Shown here: positions 46,850 to 54,788 of the stretch, piece by piece
Layout of the letters: each line of letters begins with the position of its first letter
Position numbering within the stretch: the first letter of the stretch is position 1
NCBI GenBank assembly: GCA_021325275.1
Contig: JAJPHL010000037.1
Coordinates: 124,001-188,000 of the forward strand
Reading direction: 5' to 3'
Origin: Terriglobia bacterium
GTDB lineage: Bacteria; Acidobacteriota; Terriglobia; JAJPHL01
Length of the DNA: 64,000 nt
Translations under genes and position numbers: made by a program
The notes under the pieces: model-generated
The model's database searches: none
Told to the model about the DNA's origin: nothing
The model's input: only the letters and a program-made list of their open reading frames with translations

Positions 46850-47569
46850 ATGAGTGCCACAGTCGGTTCCCGCGATACGACAACGCTTCTCCTGGTGGAC
46901 GACGACACGGAGTTGTGTTCACTGATGGGCGATTTTTTCACGCAGCGCGGTTTCCGCTTGGAAGCCGTGCACGACGGACGCCGCGGACTGGCGCGCGCGC
47001 TCGACGGAAATTTCAATCTCATCCTGCTCGACGTGATGATGCCGGGTCTCGACGGCTTCGAATTGCTGCGCCAATTGCGGCGCCGCAGCTCCACGCCGGT
47101 GATCATGCTCACCGCGCGCACCGAACCCGCCGATCGCGTGATGGGATTGAACTCCGGCGCCGACGACTATTTGCCCAAACCGTTCGGTCCCGAAGAATTG
47201 CTGGCGCGCATTCAAGCCGTGCTGCGGCGTACCCAGAAAGCCGCGTATCAGCCCGACATCCTTGAAGTGAACGGCGTGCGCATCAATCCCGGAACGCGCG
47301 AAGTGTGGCTCGATCGTGCGCCGGTGGAAGTGACATCGATCGAATACGACATTCTCGATCTGTTGATGCGCTCGGCGGGACGCCCCGTGTCGCGCGATCA
47401 GCTTTCCGCCGTGCTTTATCAGCGTGAAGCGTCGCCGTTCGATCGCTCCGTGGACGTGCATGTGAGCCACTTGCGCAAGAAACTCGAGCAAAAAGACCGC
47501 GCGCTCATCAAGACGGTCCGCGGCGTCGGATATTTGTTCTGCTCCGAGAAGGAGAGTCCCGAGTCATGA
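46850..47569 (+). CDS. OmpR-family response regulator (CpxR-like)
   Basis: The 239-residue protein has a receiver domain (TTLLLVDDDTELC, phospho-acceptor in LILLDVMMPGLDG, ADDYLPKPFGPEELLARI) and a winged-helix OmpR/PhoB output domain (VEVTSIEYDILDLLMRSAGRPVSRDQLSAVLY, SVDVHVSHLRKKLEQ, IKTVRGVGYLF). It overlaps the downstream sensor kinase by 4 bases (ATGA). The gene is divergent from the Gly-rich operon with a 180-base shared upstream region, so it may regulate that operon. Confidence 0.94.
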   Translation: MSATVGSRDTTTLLLVDDDTELCSLMGDFFTQRGFRLEAVHDGRRGLARALDGNFNLILLDVMMPGLDGFELLRQLRRRSSTPVIMLTARTEPADRVMGLNSGADDYLPKPFGPEELLARIQAVLRRTQKAAYQPDILEVNGVRINPGTREVWLDRAPVEVTSIEYDILDLLMRSAGRPVSRDQLSAVLYQREASPFDRSVDVHVSHLRKKLEQKDRALIKTVRGVGYLFCSEKESPES

Positions 47570-48894
47570 GATCCCTGTTTGCGAAAATGACGGTGTGGTC
47601 GCTGGTGGTGATCGCGCTGGCGTTGATCGGCGTGCGCCAAATCGGCGGCTTTGTGCAGCGCAGCGCCACGCGGCGCAGCGGGACGTTTGGGCGCTTTCCG
47701 AATCGCAGACCGAACGCGTCGATGCAGCTTGACGACGCGCGCGCCGCGTTCGAGTCTGGTGGTCCGCAAAAGTTGCAGGCGTATCTCGACCGCTTGAAGC
47801 ACTACACACAGGATTCCCATTATTTGCTCGACGCGACCGGAAAGGATTTGCTCGACGGCGCCGATCGCTCCGAACTGATGACCCAGGCAGGCACGCCGCC
47901 CAGCGAGTTTTTCCGCTCCGCCGACGATCCGATCGTTTTCATGCGCACGTCCGAAGACGGGAAATTCCATTTCATCGGTGTGGTCCACGTACCGGTGCCG
48001 TTTACCGACACGCTGCCTTACTATTTGCTGATTCTGGCCGTGGTGGTGATCTTTGGGTTCCTGCTGGCGGTGTATATCGGGTCGCCGCTTCGTGCGCTGC
48101 GCGACGCGGTCGATCGCTTCGGCCGCGGCGATCTGACGGCGCGCGTGAACTCGCGCCGCGGCGACGAATTCGGCGTGCTCGCGAAGTCTTTCGACCAAAT
48201 GGCCGGCCGCATCGAAACATTGATGACTGCCGAGCGCCGCTTGCTCCAGGACATCTCGCATGAACTCCGCTCGCCGCTGGCGCGCTTGAGTTTCTGCGTG
48301 GAACTGGCGCGCACCGCCGAGGATCGCGAAGCGGCCGTGGCGCGCATCAAGAAGGAAGTGGATCGCTTGAGCAGTCTGGTGGGTGCGCTGTTGCAGGTGA
48401 CGCGCGCCGAAGGGGACTTGACGCAGCGCGAGATGGAAGATGTGGATCTCCGCGCGCTGCTCACCGAACTGGCCGACGATTGTTCCATCGAAGCCGACAA
48501 GCGCCACTGCGAAGTCACGGTCGACGCGCCGGAGGCGGTGATCTTGCGCGGCGATCGCGAACTGTTGCGCCGGGCCATCGAGAACGTGCTGCGGAATGCC
48601 ATCCGCTACGCGCCCGAAGGCACGCCGATTGAAGTGAAGCTCGATCCCAATCCCGAATTCGCGGAAATCTCCATTCGCGATTACGGCGACGGCGTTCCCG
48701 AAGACATGCTCACGCAAATCTTCAAGCCGTTCTTCCGCGTCGCCGAAGCGCGCGACACCGCGTCGGGCGGCGTGGGACTCGGCTTGGCCATCGCGCAGCG
48801 CGCCGTAGCGTTGCATCAAGGAACAATGGAAGCACGCAACATGAAGCCGGGATTGCTCGTGGCGGTGGAATTGCCTTTGCACGTGGCGGTCTAA
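47566..48894 (+). CDS. CpxA-like sensor histidine kinase
   Basis: The 442-residue protein has two membrane helices (MTVWSLVVIALALIGV near the N-terminus and LPYYLLILAVVVIFGFLLAVYIG at ~146-168) with a ~110-residue periplasmic sensor between. HAMP follows (PLRALRDAVDRFGRGDLTARV), then HisKA with the phospho-acceptor His in LQDISHELRSPLARL, and a GHKL ATPase (ENVLRNAIRYAPEG, DYGDGVPEDM, GGVGLGLAIAQR). It is the partner of the OmpR-type regulator. The 48894 stop is followed by a hairpin and then by a broken second two-component pair. Confidence 0.94.
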   Translation: MRSLFAKMTVWSLVVIALALIGVRQIGGFVQRSATRRSGTFGRFPNRRPNASMQLDDARAAFESGGPQKLQAYLDRLKHYTQDSHYLLDATGKDLLDGADRSELMTQAGTPPSEFFRSADDPIVFMRTSEDGKFHFIGVVHVPVPFTDTLPYYLLILAVVVIFGFLLAVYIGSPLRALRDAVDRFGRGDLTARVNSRRGDEFGVLAKSFDQMAGRIETLMTAERRLLQDISHELRSPLARLSFCVELARTAEDREAAVARIKKEVDRLSSLVGALLQVTRAEGDLTQREMEDVDLRALLTELADDCSIEADKRHCEVTVDAPEAVILRGDRELLRRAIENVLRNAIRYAPEGTPIEVKLDPNPEFAEISIRDYGDGVPEDMLTQIFKPFFRVAEARDTASGGVGLGLAIAQRAVALHQGTMEARNMKPGLLVAVELPLHVAV

Positions 48895-48900
48895 AGGCAA

Positions 48901-48952
48901 GTGCTGAGTCCTGAGTGCTGAGTGCTGAGTGGAAAACCCAACACTCGGCGCT
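48901..48952. repeat. CTGAGTG word repeat with 11-bp hairpin, likely terminator
   Basis: GTGCTGAGT-type words are repeated from 48901 to 48931. The last copy, 48921-48931, pairs with 48942-48952 (11 pairs, two of them G-U) around a 10-nt loop. It lies between the convergent kinase gene (+) and the kinase fragment (-). Confidence 0.45.
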
Positions 48953-48956
48953 GACG

Positions 48957-49264
48957 CTACTCTTTCAACGGCACATCGACGATCACGTTGGTTCCTTTCC
49001 CAAGCGTCGATTGCACGGTCACTTTTCCCTCGACTAAACGGGCGCGCTCGATGATGCTGACGAAGCCCAAGCCCAGTTTCGATTCCGCGGCGTCGAATCC
49101 GACGCCGAAGTCGCGAACTTCCAGACGCAGTCCCGTTTCGGTGGCGTCGAGGATCACCTTCACATGCGTCTTGCCGGCGTGCTTGGCGACGTTGCGCAGC
49201 GATTCCTGCGTAATTCGATAAAGGCACGCCGCCACCTCCTTGGGAATGTTCTCCGGCACGCCGC
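48957..49264 (-). pseudogene. Fragment of a NarL-type sensor kinase (C-terminal ATPase only)
   Basis: The ~100 residues start at about VPENIPKEVAACLYRITQESLRNVAKHAGKTH and contain GLRLEVRDFGVGFD and GLGFVSIIERARLVEGKVTVQSTLGKGT. These are the N, G1 and G2 boxes of the GHKL ATPase of a NarX/LiaS-like kinase. The dimerisation domain with the phospho-acceptor His and all sensor parts are missing. The first usable start is a GTG at 49259, immediately next to a palindrome (49261-49278) that joins it to a response-regulator fragment on the other strand. It cannot autophosphorylate as it stands. Confidence 0.8.
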
Positions 49265-49279
49265 CGCATTGGCGGCGGT

Positions 49280-49486
49280 TTGACGGAGCGGCAGCGCGAG
49301 GTCTTGCAACTTGTGGCGTAAGGAAAATCGGTGAAGGAAATTTCTAAAATCCTCGATATTTCGCCGCGCACCGTGGAATTCCACAAGAGCGGCATCATGA
49401 GCGAATTGGGATTGCGCACCACCGCCGAATTGACGCGCTACGCCATCGCGCATCACTTGATCGCCGAGACGCCGGCCCATAGCTGA
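49280..49486 (+). pseudogene. Fragment of a LuxR/NarL-type response regulator with in-frame stop
   Basis: The frame reads LTERQREVLQLVA, stop TAA (49319-49321), GKSVKEISKILDISPRTVEFHKSGIMSELGLRT and ends at 49486. This is the LuxR-type HTH of a NarL-family regulator; the usual sequence at the stop is VAEGKS, so a GAA-to-TAA change is the likely nonsense mutation. The receiver domain is absent. Together with the kinase fragment on the other strand this is the remains of a divergently arranged two-component pair. Confidence 0.8.
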
Positions 49487-49514
49487 TGGCAGAACTCCTG
49501 ATATACTCGCTCGC

Positions 49515-50921
49515 GTGAACGACACGAGCGCCTCGCCACCGCCCGTCACCGCGCGCACCGATTTCGTGCGCGGCTTGGGCCTCGTCAGCTCCACCACGCT
49601 CGTGGCCGGAGGTATGATCGGCTCCGGCATCTTCATTGTCTCGGCCGACATCGCGCGCACCGTCCATACATCCGGCCTTTTGCTCACCACTTGGGTGATC
49701 GCCACCGTGATGACGCTGATCGCGGCTCTCAGCTACGGCGAATTGGCCGCGGCGATGCCGCAAGCCGGCGGTCAGTATGTTTACTTGCGTGAGGCGTTTT
49801 CTCCGCTCTACGGATTCCTCTACGGATGGGCGCTGTTCCTGGTGATCCAAACGGGAACGGTCGCCGCGGTGTGCGTGGGATTCGCGAAATTTCTTGCGGT
49901 GTTCATTCCCTTCACGCCGGGCGAACAACAAGTCGTGGCGATCCTCTGCATCGCGTTGCTCACGGGCATCAACTGCTTCGGCCTGAAGACCGGCGCGCTG
50001 GTGCAGAACGTTTTTACCTTCACGAAAACGGGCGCGTTGCTAGGATTGATCGTGCTGGGATACTTGTTCGGTCACTCGGCCGCCGCGGCTCACGCAAATT
50101 TCGGCGCGAATCTGTGGACGGGCTCCGGATCTGATGCCGGATTTGCCGCCGGATTCAATTTCGAAACGCTGCGGCTTGTCGCCGTGGGCATGGTGGGATC
50201 GCTCTTTGCCGCCGATGCGTGGAACAACATCACGTTCACGGCGGGCGAAGTGCGGAATCCGCGGCGCAATATTCCGTTGTCGCTGCTGCTCGGCGCGGGC
50301 GGCGTGATGGTGTTGTATCTCGCCGCGAATGTGACCTATCTCAGTGTGCTCCCCATCGCCGCCATCCAGCACGCGCCCAACGATCGCGTGGGAACGGCGG
50401 CCGCCGCGGTAATCCTGGGTGCGAGCGCGGAAAAATTGATGGCCGCGTTCATCGTGATTTCCACCTTCGGCTGCGCCAACGGATTGATTCTCGCCGGAGC
50501 CCGCGTGTATCACGCCATGGCCCGCGACGGCTTGTTCCTTCCGGCGGCGGCCCGCTTGCATCCCAAGACTCACGTGCCGGTCGCCGCGCTTGTCGCGCAG
50601 GGAATTTGGGCGTCGCTGCTGACGGTCAGTGGAACGTACAACGAGTTGAACCAGTATGTCGTGTTCGCGGTGCTGCTGTTCTATATCCTCACTCTCGCGG
50701 GACTCTTTGCGTTGCGCATCAAGCGTCCGGACATGCCGCGGCCGTATCGCGCGTTTGGCTATCCCGTATTGCCGGCGCTTTATATCGTTCTTGCGATCGG
50801 CATTGAAGCGGCGCTTCTCGTCTACAAAACGCGTTTCACGCTCTCTGGCTTGCTCATTGTTCTGCTCGGGATTCCGGTGTACTTCTGGGCGGAACGGCGA
50901 AATCAAAAATCAAAAGTTTAG
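49515..50921 (+). CDS. APC-family amino acid permease
   Basis: The 468-residue protein starts at a GTG and has about twelve transmembrane helices. The first carries the APC consensus GLVSSTTLVAGGMIGSGIFIVSADI; then YGELAAAMPQAGGQYVYLREAFSPLYGFLYGW and FAADAWNNITFTAGEVRNPRRNIPLSL follow. The substrate is an amino acid or related amine, not determinable here. The final residues ERRNQKSKV are encoded by the left arm of an inverted repeat (50892-51033), so the C-terminus has been captured by or evolved from that element. It is a separate unit from the second APC gene at 51104. Confidence 0.9.
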   Translation: MNDTSASPPPVTARTDFVRGLGLVSSTTLVAGGMIGSGIFIVSADIARTVHTSGLLLTTWVIATVMTLIAALSYGELAAAMPQAGGQYVYLREAFSPLYGFLYGWALFLVIQTGTVAAVCVGFAKFLAVFIPFTPGEQQVVAILCIALLTGINCFGLKTGALVQNVFTFTKTGALLGLIVLGYLFGHSAAAAHANFGANLWTGSGSDAGFAAGFNFETLRLVAVGMVGSLFAADAWNNITFTAGEVRNPRRNIPLSLLLGAGGVMVLYLAANVTYLSVLPIAAIQHAPNDRVGTAAAAVILGASAEKLMAAFIVISTFGCANGLILAGARVYHAMARDGLFLPAAARLHPKTHVPVAALVAQGIWASLLTVSGTYNELNQYVVFAVLLFYILTLAGLFALRIKRPDMPRPYRAFGYPVLPALYIVLAIGIEAALLVYKTRFTLSGLLIVLLGIPVYFWAERRNQKSKV

Positions 50922-51033
50922 GACCTTGGAACCTTGGACCATTGGAGCCGCCGCACGCTCGGAAAGGGCTTGCCCGCTTCGTCCGAACTTTTGATTTTTG
51001 ACTTTTGATTTTTGATTTTTGATTTCGCCGTTC
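50892..51033. repeat. Perfect 24-bp inverted repeat of ATCAAAA words, 94-nt loop
   Basis: The arm at 50892-50915 is the exact complement of 51010-51033. Both are tandem ATCAAAA-type words, with extra copies from about 50990 on the right side. The left arm is inside the 3' end of the APC gene and the loop includes its stop and an ACCTTGGA duplication. Probable terminator or mRNA-end hairpin. Confidence 0.75.
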
Positions 51034-51103
51034 TGCCCTTGCAGTTCCCCTAGGAACCTCCTATACTCTTGAAGCGGAAGCGAGAAGCGGAGAAAAAACA
51101 CAC

Positions 51104-52597
51104 TTGGCAAACTCACTCTTTCGGAGAATCTCCATTGAAGGCTTAATGGCCGACGTTTCAGAGGCCAGCGCCCACGGCGGCGGACTGAAACGAACCTTGG
51201 GACCTTGGTCGCTGGTGGCGTTGGGCATCGGCGCGATCATCGGCGCGGGCATTTTCGTGCGCACCGCGGCGGCGATCGCCGAACGCGCGGGCCCCTCGGT
51301 GACGCTGGCGTTCGTGGTGGCCGGCATCGGCTGCGCCTTCGCGGGACTCTGCTACGCGGAGTTCGCTTCCATGATTCCGGTAGCGGGCAGCGCGTTCACC
51401 TACTCCTACGCCACGATGGGTGAACTTGTCGCCTGGATCATCGGCTGGGATCTCGTGCTGGAGTACGCCGTGGGCGCCGCCACCGTCGCGATCGCCTGGA
51501 GCGAGTACTTCAACAAAGTGCTGGAATACTTCGGCGTGCAAGTTCCGTATCAATGGTGCCATTCGCCCTTCGAGAAAGCCATGGGCTCGGGCGTCGCCGG
51601 CATCATGAACCTTCCCGCGCTGGCGATTCTCCTGGTGCTTTCGTTGTTGCTAGTGCGCGGCACGCAAGAATCGGCGATGGTCAACGCGGTGATCGTAGTG
51701 GTCAAGCTGGCGATTGTGGTGATGGTGATTGTCATCGGCTGGGGCTTCATGAATCCCGCCAATCACACGCCGTACATTCCCGCGCCGACAACCTACACCA
51801 CGCCCGAGGGCGTCGTGCATCCCTATGGCGGCATCATGGGAATCTTGGGCGCCGCCGGCGTGGTCTTCTTCGCGTTCATCGGATTCGACGCCGTGTCGAC
51901 CGCCGCGCAGGAAACCAAGAATCCGGCGCGTGACATGCCGTTTGGCATTTTGGGATCGTTGGTGGTCTGCACGATTCTCTACGTGCTGTTCTCGCACGTG
52001 TTGAGCGGTGTCGCGACCGTCGAAGACTTCCGTACGTTCGGCAAGGAAGCGTCGGTGACGTTCGCGATTCAAAAATACATGACCGGCTACTCGTGGCTCG
52101 GCAAATTGGTCACGGTGGCGATTCTCGCCGGATTCTCCTCGGTAATCCTGGTGATGTTGCTCGGTCAATCGCGCGTCTTCTTCTCCATGAGCGAAGCGGG
52201 ATTGGTGCCGAAGATTTTCGCCGACGTGCATCCGAAGTTCCATACGCCTTGGAAATCGAACTTGCTGTTCTTCGTTTTCACCGGGATTTTCGGCGCGTTC
52301 ATTCCTGGCGACATCGTCGGTGAGATGACGAGCATCGGAACACTCTTCGCGTTCATCTTAGTTTGCGCCGGCGCGTGGATCATTCGCGTGCGCCAGCCGG
52401 AATTGCCGCGCGGCTTCAAGGTGCCCGCGCTGCCCGTGGTCTCGATCCTCGGCATCGGCGTGTGCGGCGCGATGATCTACGGACTCGGCTGGACCAACTG
52501 GCTGCGTCTCGCAGTGTGGCTGGTGATCGGCCTGGTGTTCTACTTCACCTATGGCATTCATCACAGCAAGCTGAATCCGGCCAACGCGAAGAAGTAG
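51104..52597 (+). CDS. APC-family amino acid transporter (YfnA/CAT-like)
   Basis: The 497-residue protein begins at TTG 51104. I chose it over the ATG at 51146 because relatives share the N-terminal pattern MANSLFRRISIEGLMAD. The core is LKRTLGPWSLVALGIGAIIGAGIFVRTAAAI, then CYAEFASMIPVAGSAFTYSYATMGELVAWIIGWDLVLEYAVGAATVA, FFAFIGFDAVSTAAQETKNPARDMP, and VMLLGQSRVFFSMS. These are hallmarks of the cationic amino acid transporter branch, with 12-14 helices. The substrate is unknown. Confidence 0.9.
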   Translation: MANSLFRRISIEGLMADVSEASAHGGGLKRTLGPWSLVALGIGAIIGAGIFVRTAAAIAERAGPSVTLAFVVAGIGCAFAGLCYAEFASMIPVAGSAFTYSYATMGELVAWIIGWDLVLEYAVGAATVAIAWSEYFNKVLEYFGVQVPYQWCHSPFEKAMGSGVAGIMNLPALAILLVLSLLLVRGTQESAMVNAVIVVVKLAIVVMVIVIGWGFMNPANHTPYIPAPTTYTTPEGVVHPYGGIMGILGAAGVVFFAFIGFDAVSTAAQETKNPARDMPFGILGSLVVCTILYVLFSHVLSGVATVEDFRTFGKEASVTFAIQKYMTGYSWLGKLVTVAILAGFSSVILVMLLGQSRVFFSMSEAGLVPKIFADVHPKFHTPWKSNLLFFVFTGIFGAFIPGDIVGEMTSIGTLFAFILVCAGAWIIRVRQPELPRGFKVPALPVVSILGIGVCGAMIYGLGWTNWLRLAVWLVIGLVFYFTYGIHHSKLNPANAKK

Positions 52598-52655
52598 CAG
52601 ACGTTCTCACAGGCTAGCGATGGACCGGGGAAACGCCTTCCGATAGACTGAAGAC

Positions 52656-54692
52656 ATGGCCGCGGCCGGCACAGACCAAATCACGTCCGGAGGGTTCGGC
52701 TCGCGGCGCCGGCCCCCGGGCTTTTGGCGGAATCGCTCGCGTCTCGAAAAAGCGGCCATCGCGGTTCTGGCGATCTCCCTCGTTACCAACGCTTTTCTCG
52801 GCGATGCTCATCCCACCGCGGCGCTCCTGCTGAATTTCGCCGTCGCCGGATGTTTCATCGCGCTGCTGTTCCGTTACGTGCGGAAACTGCTTTCGATGGC
52901 CATCTGGCGATTGCGCCATCGCTTGTTGATCGCGTACCTCTTCATCGCCGTCGTTCCGATCGTGCTGATCGTGGCCATGGCGGGCGTCTCCACCTACATC
53001 TTCTACGGCATGACGGCGACGTACATGGCGTCGCGGGAAGTGAATCGCCTGGAAGAAGAACTCGCGGTGGCCGGCAACGCCGCGGCCGTCGACGTGGAGC
53101 AAGGCGGTGTGCGCGACGACAAACTCGAGGACTTTCTTACGGCGCACCTGACGTCCAATTTAAAGAACGTGCAGCCGGAAGCGCATTTGTTCGGTCCCGG
53201 CCAAATCGCGCCGTGGTTCACGCAACCGAAGGGTGAGAATTGTCTCGTGCGCACCGCGGACGGCTTCGAAGTCCGCTCCGTGAAGCACGCGGGTAAGCGA
53301 TTCCTGGTCCTGGCCACGGGACTCGAGCGAACCATCTCGTCGTGGATGCCGGGAAACATCGGCGTGATGACGCTCGCAACCGAGTTGCGCCGCGCCGAAA
53401 ATCCGAAGCAAGTTTTCCGCCTGCAAAACAAGAGCTATCGCACGGTGGCCCTCGCACGCCCCACGCTTCCTCCCGCGGCGAGTTGGTGGGATATCGAAAT
53501 TACCTGGGCCTTCACCGAACCCGTCTACAACTGGGAAACGGGCGATCGCGAGGAGGGATTGCTGATCGTCCATTCGCGCCCGTCGCTGTTGAACGATCGC
53601 CTCCGGAGCCACTTGAGCGCGTCGGCGGCGGGCAACGCTTCGACCGACGGCAGCGATCTTTCGCAATTGCCGTTTACACTGCTGAAAGCCGTGGGCGTGC
53701 TGTTTCTTTCCATCGAAATTGGTTCCCTGATCGTGGGCGTTCACTTGACGCGCACCATCACCGGCGCGGTCGATGATCTCTACGAAGGAACGCAGCGCGT
53801 GAATCGCGGCGACTTTTCGTATCGCATTCCGGTGCGCGCGCGCGATCAGTTGAGCGGCTTGGCGGAATCGTTCAATACCATGACCGTTTCGCTGGAACGG
53901 CTGGTGCGCGAGTCGAAGGAGAGCCAGAGACTGCAATCGGAATTGGAAATCGCCAGCCAAGTGCAGCGGCAACTTTTTCCGAAGCAACTTCCCAATCTTT
54001 CAGGACTCGAGTTGACCGGGGTTTGCCGTCCCGCGCGCGTGGTCAGCGGCGATTATTACGATTATGTCGAGTTCGACGAACCACGCCTGGCGATGGCCAT
54101 CGGCGACATCGCGGGCAAGGGCATTTCCGCCGCGCTCGTGATGGCCGGAGTGCAATCCGCTTTGCACGCGCAGTTGTATCAAGGGCAGCAAAAGGCGGTC
54201 GGTTCCGGCGTCGCCGTGGCGGCCACGATTTCGCCCGACAAACTTGTGCGCCAACTGAATCGCCAACTTTACGACAGCACGTCGGCGAGCACGTTCGCGA
54301 CGTTTTGTTATCTTGTCTACGACGACGCCGAGGGACGCTTGACGTATTGCAACGCGGGGCACTTGCCGCCGCTGATCATCGGTCACGACGGGACGCGCCG
54401 GCTCACGCGCGGCGGAATCGTGCTGGGCATTTTGCCGGACGCTGAGTACGAAGCGGAATCGGTGATCTTGCGGCGCGGCGACCTCTTGGTGTGCTACACC
54501 GACGGAATCACGGAACCCGAAAATTCCTACGGCGGCGAATTCGGCGAGGATCGCTTGATCCAGGTGGTGCAAAAGGTGCATGACCGCTCGCCGCGCGAGA
54601 TCGCCAACGCCGTGCTGCAAGCGGTGGAAGAGTGGAGCGATTCGCCGGAAGCCGCCGATGATATGACCTTGTTAGTCGCGCGACGCTTGTAG
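52656..54692 (+). CDS. Membrane SpoIIE/RsbU-type serine phosphatase with HAMP domain
   Basis: The 678-residue protein has two N-terminal helices (LNFAVAGCFIALLFRYV, LIAYLFIAVVPIVLIVAMAGVSTYIFY), a large extracytoplasmic sensor region, a third helix (LLKAVGVLFLSIEIGSLIVGVHL), a HAMP domain (RVNRGDFSYRIPVRARDQLSGL) and a PP2C-type phosphatase domain. The last has VSGDYYDYVEF, MAIGDIAGKGISAALVMA, CNAGHLPPLII and LVCYTDGITEPEN, which carry the metal-binding acidic residues. It likely dephosphorylates an anti-sigma-factor antagonist in a partner-switching pathway; no such protein is adjacent. Confidence 0.9.
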   Translation: MAAAGTDQITSGGFGSRRRPPGFWRNRSRLEKAAIAVLAISLVTNAFLGDAHPTAALLLNFAVAGCFIALLFRYVRKLLSMAIWRLRHRLLIAYLFIAVVPIVLIVAMAGVSTYIFYGMTATYMASREVNRLEEELAVAGNAAAVDVEQGGVRDDKLEDFLTAHLTSNLKNVQPEAHLFGPGQIAPWFTQPKGENCLVRTADGFEVRSVKHAGKRFLVLATGLERTISSWMPGNIGVMTLATELRRAENPKQVFRLQNKSYRTVALARPTLPPAASWWDIEITWAFTEPVYNWETGDREEGLLIVHSRPSLLNDRLRSHLSASAAGNASTDGSDLSQLPFTLLKAVGVLFLSIEIGSLIVGVHLTRTITGAVDDLYEGTQRVNRGDFSYRIPVRARDQLSGLAESFNTMTVSLERLVRESKESQRLQSELEIASQVQRQLFPKQLPNLSGLELTGVCRPARVVSGDYYDYVEFDEPRLAMAIGDIAGKGISAALVMAGVQSALHAQLYQGQQKAVGSGVAVAATISPDKLVRQLNRQLYDSTSASTFATFCYLVYDDAEGRLTYCNAGHLPPLIIGHDGTRRLTRGGIVLGILPDAEYEAESVILRRGDLLVCYTDGITEPENSYGGEFGEDRLIQVVQKVHDRSPREIANAVLQAVEEWSDSPEAADDMTLLVARRL

Positions 54693-54788
54693 CCTCTCGG
54701 ATTTACCGCATTCCCAACAGAATCTTCAAACGCTCTTAACACCGGATTGCTATTGTGACGCGACCGCAAAACTCTGGTGGAGGGTTCA

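Noticed and set aside
49515-52597. The two APC transporters as a recent tandem duplication
   Set aside because: They differ in length, N-terminus and key motifs and belong to different APC branches.
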